A stretch of DNA of 64,000 bases from an uncultured Sphingomonas sp. (GTDB lineage: Bacteria > Pseudomonadota > Alphaproteobacteria > Sphingomonadales > Sphingomonadaceae), in NCBI RefSeq assembly GCF_934560975.1, contig NZ_CAKTFO010000011.1:19930-83929 (forward strand), given 5' to 3'. The notes under the pieces are model-generated. The model was not told the DNA's origin. It saw only the letters and a list, made by a program, of their open reading frames with translations, and did not search any database. Position 1 is the first letter of the stretch. Every line of letters starts with the position of its first letter. Below are positions 49,119 to 59,277 of this stretch, piece after piece. A program made the position numbers and the translations under genes.

Positions 49119-51584
49119 TTACAGGCCGACCACCCCGCCATCGTCCTTGGTGATCACGATCGTTGCCGAACGCGGGCGGTTGCCCGGCGCGGTCGCCGTC
49201 TGGCTGTTGGGCCAGTTGCTGGTGAGGTTGGCGGGATTGCCGTTCTCGCCGGGGTGCTGGATGTTGACAAACAGGGCACGGCCGTCCGGCGTCGAATCGA
49301 TGCCGGTGATCTCGCACTCCTTCGGTCCGACCAGGAAGCGGCGCAGCGTCGCGCCCGGCGCCTTGCCGATGCGGGTGGACTGCGTGCCGGTCACCGCGCC
49401 GACCCGGTTGGTGATCGTCCTGGTGCCGCCGTCGCCGACATTGCCCGGCATCGCCGCCAGCAACATGCAGTTGGTGACGTCGGTATAGGCGCCGTCGTCC
49501 GTCTCGATCCACATGACCGGCTTGACCAGGCCCGACGCATTGCTCGGCCGTCCGAACCAGAGGCCGTCGCACGACGAGAAGTCGTTGGTGGCGTCCAACC
49601 CCGACAGGTTGATGTTGGCCGGATCCAGATCGCTGCCCGCACCGAAGGCATAGATGTCCCAGGTGAAGGCTAGCGCCTCCGTCGTGTCACCGGTTTCGCG
49701 CAGGCGGATGATGTGGCCGTTGGCATTGCCGTTGGTCTGCCCGCCGGTCGTCTTGGGATCGGTATAGGCGCGCGGGTTGGCGGTGTCGGTATTGGCCGGC
49801 GTGCGCGAGCTGTTGTTGGTCAGCGTGCAATACATCTCGCCGGTGGCCGGGTTGACGGCGGTCCATTCCGGCCGGTCCATCTTGGTCGCGCCGAGCAGGT
49901 CGGCGGCGATGCGGGTGTGGATCAGCACATCGGCCTGGTCGACAAAGGGGAAAGCTGCATTGGCGCCGGTCAGCGGGCCCTGGCCGAACACCAGCGGCAG
50001 CCACTGGCCCGAACCGTCGGCATTGAACCTGGCGACATAGAGCGTGCCGGCGTTCAGATATTTGTCGCCGGCGACCAGGCGGTCGGCCGGGGTGGCGTCC
50101 GCCGCCGCCCAGGGCGTGGCCGACACGAACTTGTAGATATATTCGTTCTGCGCGTCGTCGCCCATGTAGAAGGCGGGGCGGACGCCCGCGAACACCCGGC
50201 CGGCCCAGCAGCCTTCATGGTTCATGCGGCCCAGCGCGGTGCGCTTACGCGGAGTCGAAGCCTGGCTGTAGGGATCGATCTCGACCACCCAGCCGAACTG
50301 GTTGGCTTCGTTGCGGAAGTCGCTCCGGCCATCGGCCGTGACAGTCTGGGTGATGTTCCAGCGGCGATAGAGCGTGTTGTTGGCGTCGGCCGGGTTGACG
50401 GTCGACCAGCCGTAATTGCCGGCACGCCCTTCGCCGATGCCATAACGCGCCAGGCCGACATTGGCCTTGGCCGTCGCCCCGCCGCGTGCCGCCACGTCGC
50501 CGGTATCGCGACGGAAATAGCCCGCCCAATTCTCTTCATTGGTCAGGTATGTGCCCCACGGCATGTAGCCGTTGGCGCAATTGTTGATCGTGCCGCGCCC
50601 CGCCGTGCCGGCCGGCGAATAGGCGGTCTGCAGCTGCGCGTTGCCGGCGGCCGGACCGGTGATGGCCATCGCGGTCAGCGGCGTGACCCGGCGGTTGAAC
50701 GACGAACCCTGGACGTAGCCCCAGCCCGTGGCGCCGCGCGTCACCTCGATCACCGAGACACCATGGCACTCCATTTCCTTCAGCGCCTCCGCCTCCGGAC
50801 GGACGCCGCCGATGCTGGTCGGGCCGTTCGGGTGGAGATAGACCTGAGTGATATTTTCGTGATTGAGGACCAGCAGGCCGCGCCCGCTATTGGCCGAATC
50901 CGGTGTGCCGCCGCTGGCGGCGAGGCCGAAATAGGACATGCCGTCATGATGGTCGCCGGCGCGCGCGGAAAAGCCGCCGTCGGTGCCGTTATTGGCATAG
51001 GCCGACGTGCCGCTCGTGATCGGGTCGCCCAGCCGGTACAGCACGGTGACGCTGTAGCCCGCCGGCACGGTGACGATGTCGTTGAGGTTCTTGGGCACCG
51101 CGGTGAAGTCGAGCTTCGCCGGGCTGACCGTCACATTGGTGTCGCCGAAGCTGGAATAGCCCTTGTCGCCCTGCGCGGTGTAGCGGAAGGCGAGCGGCGT
51201 ATCCGCGCTGACACTCGGCGCGATAAAGGTGGCCGATGATTCGTCGACCTTGGTCAGGGTCACAGCCGGGCCGCTGACCTGGGTGAAGGTGCCGCGCGGA
51301 CTGCCGATGCCGCTGGAGTTGCCGGTCAGCTTGACCAGCTTGCCCGAACTGGTCGCCCCGCTCGATCCGGCGCTGACCGAGATCGGAGCGTCGTCGTCAT
51401 CGTCGTTGCCGCATGCCGTCACCATGCCGCCCATCACGGCGACGGTGGCCGCCGTCACGCCGCCGAACAGGGTCTGCCGGCGCGAATACCGCTTGGCGAT
51501 CAGCTGTTCCAGCGACGGGTTGGCACTGCTGTTGGTATCGATGTCACCATCGTCATAGCCGTTGGACGCGATAATCTCGCTCAT
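49119..51584 (-). CDS. phoX: PhoX family alkaline phosphatase
   Basis: 821 residues of the PhoX/DUF839 family: calcium- and iron-dependent phosphatases that release phosphate from organic esters outside the cytoplasm. The N-terminus has a twin-arginine signal YSRRQTLFGG at 33-42, a hydrophobic core and VTAC with Cys58 followed by GNDDDDD, so it may be a Tat lipoprotein. An Ig-like stretch (about 70-140) precedes the beta-propeller, with blocks such as GLLVLNHENITQVY, ANPRAYTDPKTTGGQTNGNA and LFVNIQHPGENGNPAN. Two direct repeats upstream may be a regulatory site. Confidence 0.92.
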   Translation of the reverse strand: MSEIIASNGYDDGDIDTNSSANPSLEQLIAKRYSRRQTLFGGVTAATVAVMGGMVTACGNDDDDDAPISVSAGSSGATSSGKLVKLTGNSSGIGSPRGTFTQVSGPAVTLTKVDESSATFIAPSVSADTPLAFRYTAQGDKGYSSFGDTNVTVSPAKLDFTAVPKNLNDIVTVPAGYSVTVLYRLGDPITSGTSAYANNGTDGGFSARAGDHHDGMSYFGLAASGGTPDSANSGRGLLVLNHENITQVYLHPNGPTSIGGVRPEAEALKEMECHGVSVIEVTRGATGWGYVQGSSFNRRVTPLTAMAITGPAAGNAQLQTAYSPAGTAGRGTINNCANGYMPWGTYLTNEENWAGYFRRDTGDVAARGGATAKANVGLARYGIGEGRAGNYGWSTVNPADANNTLYRRWNITQTVTADGRSDFRNEANQFGWVVEIDPYSQASTPRKRTALGRMNHEGCWAGRVFAGVRPAFYMGDDAQNEYIYKFVSATPWAAADATPADRLVAGDKYLNAGTLYVARFNADGSGQWLPLVFGQGPLTGANAAFPFVDQADVLIHTRIAADLLGATKMDRPEWTAVNPATGEMYCTLTNNSSRTPANTDTANPRAYTDPKTTGGQTNGNANGHIIRLRETGDTTEALAFTWDIYAFGAGSDLDPANINLSGLDATNDFSSCDGLWFGRPSNASGLVKPVMWIETDDGAYTDVTNCMLLAAMPGNVGDGGTRTITNRVGAVTGTQSTRIGKAPGATLRRFLVGPKECEITGIDSTPDGRALFVNIQHPGENGNPANLTSNWPNSQTATAPGNRPRSATIVITKDDGGVVGL

Positions 51585-51628
51585 GGAAAAGCCCCCTCGT
51601 GATTTGTCGGAGGCCTTTTGGCGGCGTC

Positions 51629-51658
51629 ATGCGTCAGCGGCGTTTAAATGATGCGTCA
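51629..51658 (-). promoter_or_regulatory. Direct repeat upstream of phoX
   Basis: ATGCGTCA occurs at 51629-51636 and 51651-51658, exactly 22 bases apart, i.e. two helical turns on the same face. The pair lies 45-74 bases before the phoX start and could bind a response regulator such as PhoB. It is not a standard PHO box (CTGTCAT repeats at 11-bp spacing), so the assignment is tentative. Confidence 0.35.
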
Positions 51659-51722
51659 AAAACGTTACGGCGCTGCATTCAGGGTCACGCAGCGCCGCAC
51701 GATCGGGAAGCGGCCGAAAGGG

Positions 51723-52424
<702 letters not shown>

Positions 52425-52517
52425 TGGCCAGAGCCCCTGTCTCCTAAGCTCCGGCGCGCCACCCATATCCGGCCGCTGAAGCGTCTTGGTTACGGACGTG
52501 GTAATGAAGGTTAAAGG

Positions 52518-52532
52518 TTAACGATAGGCTAA
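52518..52532 (-). promoter_or_regulatory. CtrA-like box in the ctrA promoter
   Basis: In the gene direction it reads TTAG-CCTATCG-TTAA, one base off TTAA-N7-TTAA. A further TTAA lies at 52511-52514. Known ctrA genes are autoregulated through such sites. Confidence 0.6.
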
Positions 52533-52570
52533 ACGCATTTACCTTTTATGTGGGTCCAAGCCAAATCAGA

Positions 52571-53737
52571 CTATTTCTCAGAATTTAACTCCGCCCGTAT
52601 CTCTCCATCATGTTGGCCGAGCAGCGGCGGAGGACGGCGATAGCTTAGCTGCGCTTCGGCAAAGCGAATTGGATTCGCAAGCATCCGCAGCGAACCGGCC
52701 ACCGGGTGCTGCATGGTCAGCACCATCTCGCGATGCGCGATCTGCGAATCGGCCAAAACCTCGGGCACGCTGTTGATCGGGGCCGACGGCACACCCGCCG
52801 CGTCGAGCAAGACGACCCACTCGGCAGCATTCCTGGTCGACAAGGCCTCGCTCAAAAGCGGCCGCAATGCGGGGTAGTGCGCCACCCGCCCGGCATTGGC
52901 CGCAAAGCGTGGATCGCGGCTCAACTCCGGCCGGCCGAGGACGTCGCAGAGCTTGCCGAACTGGCCGTCATTGCCGACTGCCAGCACGATATGGCCGTCG
53001 CCCGCCGGAAAGACATCCTGCGGTTGGATGTTGGGGTGGCGATTGCCGCGCCGCTGCGGCGTCAGCCCGCCCACCAGATGGTTCATCCCCTGATTGAGCA
53101 GGGATGCCGCCATGACGTCGAACAGGGCAAGATCGACATGGTCGCCCTGCCCCGTCTGCGCCCGGCGGTGCAGCGCCGCCAGGATCGCGGTGGTGGCATA
53201 CAGGCCGGTCAGCATGTCCACTACCGGCAGGCCGACCTTTTGCGGGCCCCCGCCGGGCTGGTCGTCCGCCTCGCCCGTGACGCTCATCAGGCCGCCCATC
53301 GCCTGGATCATGAAGTCGTAGGCCGCCTGGCCCGAACGCGGCCCATCCTGGCCGAAGCCGGTGATCGAGCAATAGATGATGTCCGGCCTGACCGCCTTCA
53401 GCCCGGCATAGTCCAGCCCGTAGCGCGCCAGCCCGCCCGCTTTGTAGTTTTCCAGCACCACGTCCGACCGGGCCGCCAGCGCCTTCACCAGCGCCTGCCC
53501 CTCCGCCGTGGCGATGTCGATCCGGATGGATCGCTTGCCGCGATTGGCGGCGAGGAAATAGGCAGCGTCGCCATTGTCCAGAAAAGGCGGACCCCAATGG
53601 CGGGTATCGTCGCCGCCCTCTGGCCGTTCCACCTTGATGACGTCCGCGCCGAGATCGGCCAGGATCTGCCCGGCAAACGGCCCCGCCAGGATGCGGCTGA
53701 GATCGAGGACGCGGATGTCGTGAAGCGGGCCGGCCAT
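52571..53737 (-). CDS. CaiB/BaiF family (class III) CoA-transferase
   Basis: 388 residues. MAGPLHDIRVLDLSRILAGP at the start, then GADVIKVERPEGGDDTR and AYFLAANRGKRSIRIDI; the catalytic Asp is expected in GLPVVDMLTGLYATTAILAA near 167-186 (D173). C-terminal QHPVAGSLRMLANPIRF is typical. The family moves CoA between carboxylic acids. Since gcdH is in the window, glutarate or a similar dicarboxylate is a candidate, but the two genes are 40 kb apart and substrate cannot be assigned. Confidence 0.92.
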   Translation of the reverse strand: MAGPLHDIRVLDLSRILAGPFAGQILADLGADVIKVERPEGGDDTRHWGPPFLDNGDAAYFLAANRGKRSIRIDIATAEGQALVKALAARSDVVLENYKAGGLARYGLDYAGLKAVRPDIIYCSITGFGQDGPRSGQAAYDFMIQAMGGLMSVTGEADDQPGGGPQKVGLPVVDMLTGLYATTAILAALHRRAQTGQGDHVDLALFDVMAASLLNQGMNHLVGGLTPQRRGNRHPNIQPQDVFPAGDGHIVLAVGNDGQFGKLCDVLGRPELSRDPRFAANAGRVAHYPALRPLLSEALSTRNAAEWVVLLDAAGVPSAPINSVPEVLADSQIAHREMVLTMQHPVAGSLRMLANPIRFAEAQLSYRRPPPLLGQHDGEIRAELNSEK

Positions 53738-53853
53738 GCGCCGTCATAGGCCCAGGTCGGGGCGATAGGCCAGATCCGCATGTTCGCGATTCGACCAGCC
53801 GGGATGGACAGGTGCTTGCGTCTTCCGAAAACTTACGTATCGCAGGGCCAGAA

Positions 53854-55359
53854 ATGCCTGCCCGCACGCTTGTCCTGCCGGAAAAATGGTTCAATCGCCT
53901 GATCGTAACCGCGATCGGCGGCGGTTTTGCGCTGGTCATGGCAGCGGCCCTGTTCGCCACCTGGGCGACGGAACGGACGCAGGAACATACGCGCTGGATC
54001 GCCCATACGTATGAAGTGCAGCAGGCGATTTCGGACTTCTACAGCGAAGCGCTGCGGCTCGATGCGGCACGGCGCGGCTTCCTGCTCCACGACGATCCCC
54101 GGATCGCCCGCGCCTTTGTTGAGGCGGACAAGGCAGTGGAGCCGGCCCTGGAACGCCTGCGAACCCTGGTCGGCGACAACGTCGCGCAGCAACGCAATCT
54201 GGAGCGGCTGCGCGTGGTGGCGCTGCACCACAAGCAGGTGCTCGACGCGTCGTTCCGGCAGGCGGCGCGCGGAGACCGGCTGAACGCCATCGATACCTTC
54301 CGCAATGGCGGCAGCGTCAACCTCGTCCTGGAAGTGCGGGGGGAAGTGATGCGCATGGTGGCGGAGGAGCATCGCCTGCTGCTGCTGCGGGATGCCGAGC
54401 AGCATCGCAGCATTCGCCGTTTCTATGCCAGCGTGACGGCTTGCGGCCTGCTGCTGCTCCTGGTGGCGGCGGTCTCCATCTGGGTCATTCTCCGCTACAC
54501 GCGCGACCTTACGGCCTCGCGCAACGCGCTGCATACGCTCAACCAGGACCTGGAGGGTGCGGTGCGCGAGCGGACGGTGGACCTTCAGCGTGCCAACGAG
54601 GAAATCCAGCGTTTCGCTTATATCGTCAGCCACGACCTGCGTTCGCCGCTGGTCAACGTGATGGGCTTCACCGCAGAGTTGGAGGCCGCCACCAAGCGCC
54701 TGTCCAAGCTGGTCGACACGGTCGAGGAGGAGCATCCGGAACTGATCGACCAGGATGCGCGCCTGGCCGCGCGGGAGGATCTGCCGGAGGCGATCGGCTT
54801 CATCCGCACCTCCACGCAGAAGATGGACCGGCTGATCAATGCCATCCTCCGCCTGTCGCGCGAGGGCCGGCGGCCGATCACGCCCGAACGGCTCGACATG
54901 GATGTCGCCATCGCCGCCATCGCGGACTCGATGCGCCACCGCACGGACGAACTCGGCATCGAGATGCGGATCATGCCCGGCATGCCGTCCATCGTCAGCG
55001 ACCGGGTGGCAGTGGAGCAGATCCTGTCCAACATCGTCGAGAATGCCGTAAAGTATCTCCAGCGCGGACGCCCCGGCCGGATCGAGGTGTCGGGCCGGCG
55101 CGAGGGCAATCGCGTCGTCTTCTCGGTCGCGGATAACGGACGGGGCATCGACCCGCGCGACCATGAGCGCATCTTCGACCTGTTCCGCCGTTCGGGGCAG
55201 CAGGACCAGCCGGGCGAGGGCATCGGACTCGCGCACACGCGCGCCTTGGCGTATCGCCTGGGCGGAACGATCACTGTGGATTCGACGCTAGGCGAGGGCG
55301 CAACCTTTCGCGTATCCCTGCCGACGGTCTACGCAGGGGAGCAAGGGGCCCTCACATGA
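53854..55359 (+). CDS. CHASE3 sensor histidine kinase
   Basis: 501 residues. Two membrane helices at about 16-37 and 193-213 enclose a periplasmic CHASE3-type helical domain (DFYSEALRLDAARRGFLL). The cytoplasmic part has a coiled coil, the phospho-accepting H260 in IVSHDLRSPLVNV, an N box ENAVKYL, DNGRGIDPRDHERIF and GEGIGLAHTRALA. ATG at 53854 has AGGG upstream; GTG at 53812 is possible. The stop overlaps the next gene by ATGA: a three-gene signalling operon. Confidence 0.93.
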   Translation: MPARTLVLPEKWFNRLIVTAIGGGFALVMAAALFATWATERTQEHTRWIAHTYEVQQAISDFYSEALRLDAARRGFLLHDDPRIARAFVEADKAVEPALERLRTLVGDNVAQQRNLERLRVVALHHKQVLDASFRQAARGDRLNAIDTFRNGGSVNLVLEVRGEVMRMVAEEHRLLLLRDAEQHRSIRRFYASVTACGLLLLLVAAVSIWVILRYTRDLTASRNALHTLNQDLEGAVRERTVDLQRANEEIQRFAYIVSHDLRSPLVNVMGFTAELEAATKRLSKLVDTVEEEHPELIDQDARLAAREDLPEAIGFIRTSTQKMDRLINAILRLSREGRRPITPERLDMDVAIAAIADSMRHRTDELGIEMRIMPGMPSIVSDRVAVEQILSNIVENAVKYLQRGRPGRIEVSGRREGNRVVFSVADNGRGIDPRDHERIFDLFRRSGQQDQPGEGIGLAHTRALAYRLGGTITVDSTLGEGATFRVSLPTVYAGEQGALT

Positions 55360-55802
55360 ACAGCCAGCAGCCGGTCAACATCATCATGATCGAGGACGAT
55401 GAGGGTCATGCGCGCCTCATCGAAAAGAATATCCGCCGCGCCGGCATTTCCAACGCCATCCATCACTTCACCGATGGCACCAGCGCGCTCGACTATCTCT
55501 ACAACGATCCCAGCGGCCCGGCGCAGAATGGCCCGGCCCTGATGCTGCTCGACCTCAACCTGCCCGACATGAGCGGGACGGACATTCTCGCCCGGATCAA
55601 GGCGGAAGGCAGCCCGCTGAAGCGCACGCCGGTGGTGGTGCTGACCACGACAGACGACAAGGTGGAGATCCAGCGTTGCTACGATCTCGGCTGCAACGTC
55701 TACATCACCAAGCCGGTGAATTATGAAAGCTTCGCGGACGCGATCCGCCAGCTTGGCCTGTTCCTGTCGGTGATCCAGGTTCCGGACCTGTCCGAGGCCT
55801 GA
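55356..55802 (+). CDS. Single-domain response regulator (Rcp1/CheY-like)
   Basis: 148 residues, receiver domain only. Acidic pocket in MIEDDEGHARLIEKN, phospho-acceptor D66 ([13 protein letters not shown]), T97 and K119 (VYITKPVNYE). The longer receiver with a DYLYN insertion is the Rcp1 type, which often pairs with CHASE3 or phytochrome kinases. It has no output domain, so it probably passes phosphate on or acts by protein binding. Overlaps its neighbours by ATGA and TGATG. Confidence 0.93.
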   Translation: MNSQQPVNIIMIEDDEGHARLIEKNIRRAGISNAIHHFTDGTSALDYLYNDPSGPAQNGPALMLLDLNLPDMSGTDILARIKAEGSPLKRTPVVVLTTTDDKVEIQRCYDLGCNVYITKPVNYESFADAIRQLGLFLSVIQVPDLSEA

Positions 55803-56839
55803 TGGCGTCCGACGCGCCCCCCAGCATCCTCTATATCGATGACGATGACGGCCTCCGCCGTCTGGTTCAGCGCGCGTTGCAGCGGCGCGGCTACGAGGTC
55901 GTGCTCGCCGCCAGCGGGCAGGAGGGCGTGGAGATGGCGCATGCGCGATCCTATGATCTGATCGCAGTCGACCATTACATGCCGGGCCAGGACGGCGTCG
56001 CCACCTTGGAGCAGCTGATGACGCTGCCCTCCCCGCCGCCGGTCATCTACGTCACGGGGTCGGAGGAAAGCCGCATCGCGGTTGCCGCGCTGAAGGCCGG
56101 CGCCAGCGACTATGTGGTCAAGGCCGTGGGCGAGGACTTCTTCGACCTGCTCTCCGCCGCGATCGACCAGGCGCTGATCAAGGCCCGCCTCAGCGCGCAA
56201 AAGGAAGAGGCCGAGGCGCAGCTGCGCGAAAGCAACCAGCGGTTGCAGACCATGCTGCATGAGGTGAACCACCGCGTCTCGAACAGCCTGCAGCTGGTCT
56301 CCGCCTTTGTCCACATGCAGTCGCGCAGCGTCGCGGAGGAAGGCGCCAAGGCGGCGCTCGCCGATACGCAGCGCCGGATCGCCGCCATCGCGCAGGTCCA
56401 CAAGCGGCTCTATACCTCGGACTCGGTCAACACCGTCGACATGGCGGAATATCTGTCCACCATGGTCCAGGAGCTGGAAGAAACCTGGTCCACGCCGGAC
56501 TCGCCGCGCACCCTGGTGCTGTCGGCCGAACCGGTCACGCTCGGCACCGACAAAGCGGTGGCGGTGGGCGTGATCGTCAACGAACTCGTCTCCAACGCCT
56601 GCAAATATGCCTATCCCAACGCGACCTGCGGCGAGGTGCGGATCGCATTGCGCAACGAAGGCGACAATTTCGTGCTGCGGGTTGAGGATGACGGCTGCGG
56701 CATGCCCGACGATGGCGAGATCAAGGGCACCGGCCTCGGCTCCAAGCTCGTCAATGCGATGGCCCGCACCCTGAAAGCCACGATCGATTACGACCACACC
56801 CACACCGGGGTGCGGGCGACGATCACCGCCGCGGCCTGA
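55802..56839 (+). CDS. Receiver domain fused to HisKA_2-type histidine kinase
   Basis: 345 residues. The N-terminal receiver has D57 (IAVDHYMPGQDG) and K107, followed by a coiled coil (about 125-150) and a HisKA_2/HWE-like kinase: H157 in LHEVNHRVSNSLQLVSAFVH, VIVNELVSNACKYAYP and VEDDGCGMPDDGEIKGTGLG. A kinase whose input is a receiver can be switched by the upstream histidine kinase. This class often drives the general stress response through PhyR, but no phyR, nepR or ecfG gene is in the window. Confidence 0.92.
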   Translation: MASDAPPSILYIDDDDGLRRLVQRALQRRGYEVVLAASGQEGVEMAHARSYDLIAVDHYMPGQDGVATLEQLMTLPSPPPVIYVTGSEESRIAVAALKAGASDYVVKAVGEDFFDLLSAAIDQALIKARLSAQKEEAEAQLRESNQRLQTMLHEVNHRVSNSLQLVSAFVHMQSRSVAEEGAKAALADTQRRIAAIAQVHKRLYTSDSVNTVDMAEYLSTMVQELEETWSTPDSPRTLVLSAEPVTLGTDKAVAVGVIVNELVSNACKYAYPNATCGEVRIALRNEGDNFVLRVEDDGCGMPDDGEIKGTGLGSKLVNAMARTLKATIDYDHTHTGVRATITAAA

Positions 56840-56847
56840 GCTACGCC

Positions 56848-57267
56848 ATGCGTCAGGCGAGCGGCAGGATCGAGGTTCCCACCCGCGGGCCCGGCCTTTA
56901 CGAATGCACCGACGCGCTGCGCCGCTGGGTCGATGCGCAGGGCATGGACGAAGGGCTGCTGACGCTGTTCTGCCAGCACACCTCCGCCTCGCTCCTGATC
57001 CAGGAGAATGCCGCGCCGGAGGTCAAGGACGACCTGCTTGCATTCTTCGCCCGGATCGCGCCGGAAAGCCGCACCGCCTACGCCCATGACGATGAAGGGC
57101 CGGACGACATGCCCGCACATCTGCGCACCGCATTGACACAGGTGTCGCTGTCCGTGCCGCTGGCCGATCGCCGGTTGGTGCTCGGCACCTGGCAGGGTAT
57201 CTACCTGTTCGAACACCGGCGGGCGCCGCACCGCCGGACCATCGCCCTACACCTGATCGGGGAGTGA
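56848..57267 (+). CDS. yjbQ: YjbQ/UPF0047 family protein (secondary thiamine-phosphate synthase)
   Basis: 139 residues. [19 protein letters not shown] near 42-60 and [20 protein letters not shown] with [12 protein letters not shown] are the signature blocks; His residues form a metal site. YjbQ has weak thiamine-phosphate synthase activity and its true role is unknown. It follows the signalling operon by eight bases and may be co-transcribed. The 3' end overlaps rlmE by 21 bp. Confidence 0.93.
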   Translation: MRQASGRIEVPTRGPGLYECTDALRRWVDAQGMDEGLLTLFCQHTSASLLIQENAAPEVKDDLLAFFARIAPESRTAYAHDDEGPDDMPAHLRTALTQVSLSVPLADRRLVLGTWQGIYLFEHRRAPHRRTIALHLIGE

Positions 57268-57933
57268 CGGTGCGACGCCCTTGAACCCTTGGGCGATCAC
57301 GTACCATTCGGACGAATCCTTGCGGCTGGCCGGCGGCTTGGCATGCTTCACCGTGGTGAACATGCGCTTCAGCAGGCCGACCAGCTCGCTGTCCGCCCCG
57401 CCCGCCAGCACCTTGGCCACGAACGACCCGCCAGGGCGCAGCACCTCGCCTGCAAAGTAGGCCGCCGCCTCGACCAGCGCCATGGTGCGCAGATGGTCCG
57501 TCTGCTGGTGCCCGACCGTGTTCGCCGCCATGTCCGACATGACGAGGTCCGCCGCGCCGCCCAGCGCCTCCGCCAGCCGGGCCGGCGCCTCTTTGTCCAT
57601 GAAGTCCATCTGCATGATGGTGACACCGTCGATCGGATCGGTCGGCAGCAGGTCGATGCCCACCACATGCGTGCTCTCGCTGCGGCGGCGCACCACCTGC
57701 GACCAGCCGCCCGGCGCGATGCCCAGGTCGACCACCCGCTTGACGCCGCGCAGCATCCCGAATCGTTCGTCCAGTTCGATCAGCTTGTAGGCGGCGCGGC
57801 TGCGATAGCCCTCCGCCTTGGCGCGGCGGACATAGGGGTCGTTCAGCTGCCGCTCCAGCCAGCGGGTCGATGCCGCGGTGCGGCCGCGCGCGGTCTTCAC
57901 ACGCTGGCGTCCGCCGGATCCACCGCGGCTCAT
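57247..57933 (-). CDS. rlmE: 23S rRNA 2'-O-methyltransferase RlmE (FtsJ/RrmJ)
   Basis: Methylates U2552 (E. coli number) of 23S rRNA. 228 residues with an Arg-rich N-terminal tail, [15 protein letters not shown] with the catalytic Lys, the SAM loop [15 protein letters not shown] near 67-81, [17 protein letters not shown] with the catalytic Asp, and [11 protein letters not shown] with the second Lys. All K-D-K-E positions are in recognisable blocks. The start overlaps the ppx/gppA stop by ATGA. Confidence 0.95.
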   Translation of the reverse strand: MSRGGSGGRQRVKTARGRTAASTRWLERQLNDPYVRRAKAEGYRSRAAYKLIELDERFGMLRGVKRVVDLGIAPGGWSQVVRRRSESTHVVGIDLLPTDPIDGVTIMQMDFMDKEAPARLAEALGGAADLVMSDMAANTVGHQQTDHLRTMALVEAAAYFAGEVLRPGGSFVAKVLAGGADSELVGLLKRMFTTVKHAKPPASRKDSSEWYVIAQGFKGVAPSLPDQV

Positions 57934-58988
57934 GACTTGCGAAACTCGTGCGCCATCAATGTACGCAAAATACCCTCACGTATGCCCCGGTCCGCGACGC
58001 TCAGCCGTTCGGCCGGCCACAGATCCAGGATAGCTTCCAGAATGGCGCAGCCCGCCACCACCAGATCGGCCCGTTCCTGGCCGATACAGGGCAGTTTGGC
58101 GCGCGCAGGCACCGCCATGCCGGCCAGACGCTGGCTGACATGGCGCATCGATTCGGCCGGCACAATCAGCCCGTCGACGATGCTGCGGTCGTAATTGGGC
58201 AGATCCAGGTGCAGGCTGGCAAGCGTGGTCACCGTGCCGCTCGTTCCCAGCAGCCGCCCGCCCGGCACGCCACGCGCCCGCAGCGTTTCCACAAACGGCG
58301 CGAACGCCGCCGACACGCGCGCGCGCATCCGCGCATAGGCCGCCCGCAATGCTGCCTCGTCCTCGCCGACATGGGGCTCGCTCTCGCTCAGCGAAACGAC
58401 TCCCCAGGGTGCGGAAAACCAGTCGCCGATGTGGAGTGGATCGTCGCCATGCTCGTCCAGCAGCACGACCTCGGTCGAGCCGCCGCCGATGTCGAACACC
58501 AAGGCGGGGCCGTCGCCCGGCTCCAGCAAAGCCTGGCAGCCGGTCACGGCCAGCCGCGCCTCCTGCTCGGCGGAAATGATCTCCAGCCGGATCCCGGTTT
58601 CCGCCCGCACCCGCTCCACGAAGGCGACGCCGTTGGTGGCGCGGCGGCACGCCTCCGTCGCCACTGATCGCACCAGCGTGACGTTGCGGCGGCGCAATTT
58701 GTCCGCGCACACGGACAGTGCGGCCACGGCGCGATCCATCGCCGCATCGCTCAGCCGCCCGGATGCGGCCAGCCCCTCGCCCAGCCGGACGATGCGCGAA
58801 AAGGCATCGACCACGATAAAGCCGTCACCCGCAGGCCGCGCGATCAGCAGGCGGCAATTGTTGGTGCCCAGGTCCAGCGCGCCGTAGGTGCCGCGCGCCG
58901 GCTGGCCCCGCATGATTCGGGCCAGAGGCGCCACCCCGCGGCGATTGCCGCCCGGCGTGTGCGCCGCATGTCGCGCGCGCTCTGCCAT
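57930..58988 (-). CDS. Ppx/GppA family phosphatase
   Basis: Hydrolyses polyphosphate or converts pppGpp to ppGpp. 352 residues with the ASKHA fold: [17 protein letters not shown] near 36-52 is phosphate loop 1, [12 protein letters not shown], and [16 protein letters not shown] near 160-175 is phosphate loop 2; [12 protein letters not shown] follows. It has the short, two-domain form common in alphaproteobacteria, where a single protein often serves both roles. Start [10 protein letters not shown]; a longer frame begins at 59021. Co-translated with rlmE. Confidence 0.92.
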   Translation of the reverse strand: MAERARHAAHTPGGNRRGVAPLARIMRGQPARGTYGALDLGTNNCRLLIARPAGDGFIVVDAFSRIVRLGEGLAASGRLSDAAMDRAVAALSVCADKLRRRNVTLVRSVATEACRRATNGVAFVERVRAETGIRLEIISAEQEARLAVTGCQALLEPGDGPALVFDIGGGSTEVVLLDEHGDDPLHIGDWFSAPWGVVSLSESEPHVGEDEAALRAAYARMRARVSAAFAPFVETLRARGVPGGRLLGTSGTVTTLASLHLDLPNYDRSIVDGLIVPAESMRHVSQRLAGMAVPARAKLPCIGQERADLVVAGCAILEAILDLWPAERLSVADRGIREGILRTLMAHEFRKS

Positions 58989-59154
58989 TTCGCCGTCTCT
59001 TATGTTCTCCGGCGCGCCCAAACGGCGCCCGGTACTTGAACGCGACCTTATGCGGAGCGTGTCGCCACGGCAAGCTGACGCGGGAAAGCAACCGTCACCG
59101 CCATGCGCACGTTGACAGCGACGGTTTGCTTGCCTATCCGCGCGCCTTCGCTGT

Positions 59155-59228
59155 TGCCCCGTCGTCTAAAGGTAAGACTACGGACTCTGACTCCGTCAAT
59201 TGAGGTTCGAATCCTCACGGGGCATCCA
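59155..59228 (+). tRNA. tRNA-Gln (anticodon CTG)
   Basis: TGCCCCG pairs with CGGGGCA as the acceptor stem; the D arm is GTCTAAAGGTAAGAC; the anticodon stem ACGGA/TCCGT holds the loop CTCTGAC with CTG at 59187-59189; the T arm is TGAGG-TTCGAAT-CCTCA. A CCA is encoded at 59226-59228. The decayed recombinase 50 bases past its 3' end suggests that it has served as an integration site. Confidence 0.93.
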
Positions 59229-59277
59229 GCGTCGCGCTTTTCATCGCGCAATTCAACGTCCTGCCTCTTGCGCCGGG

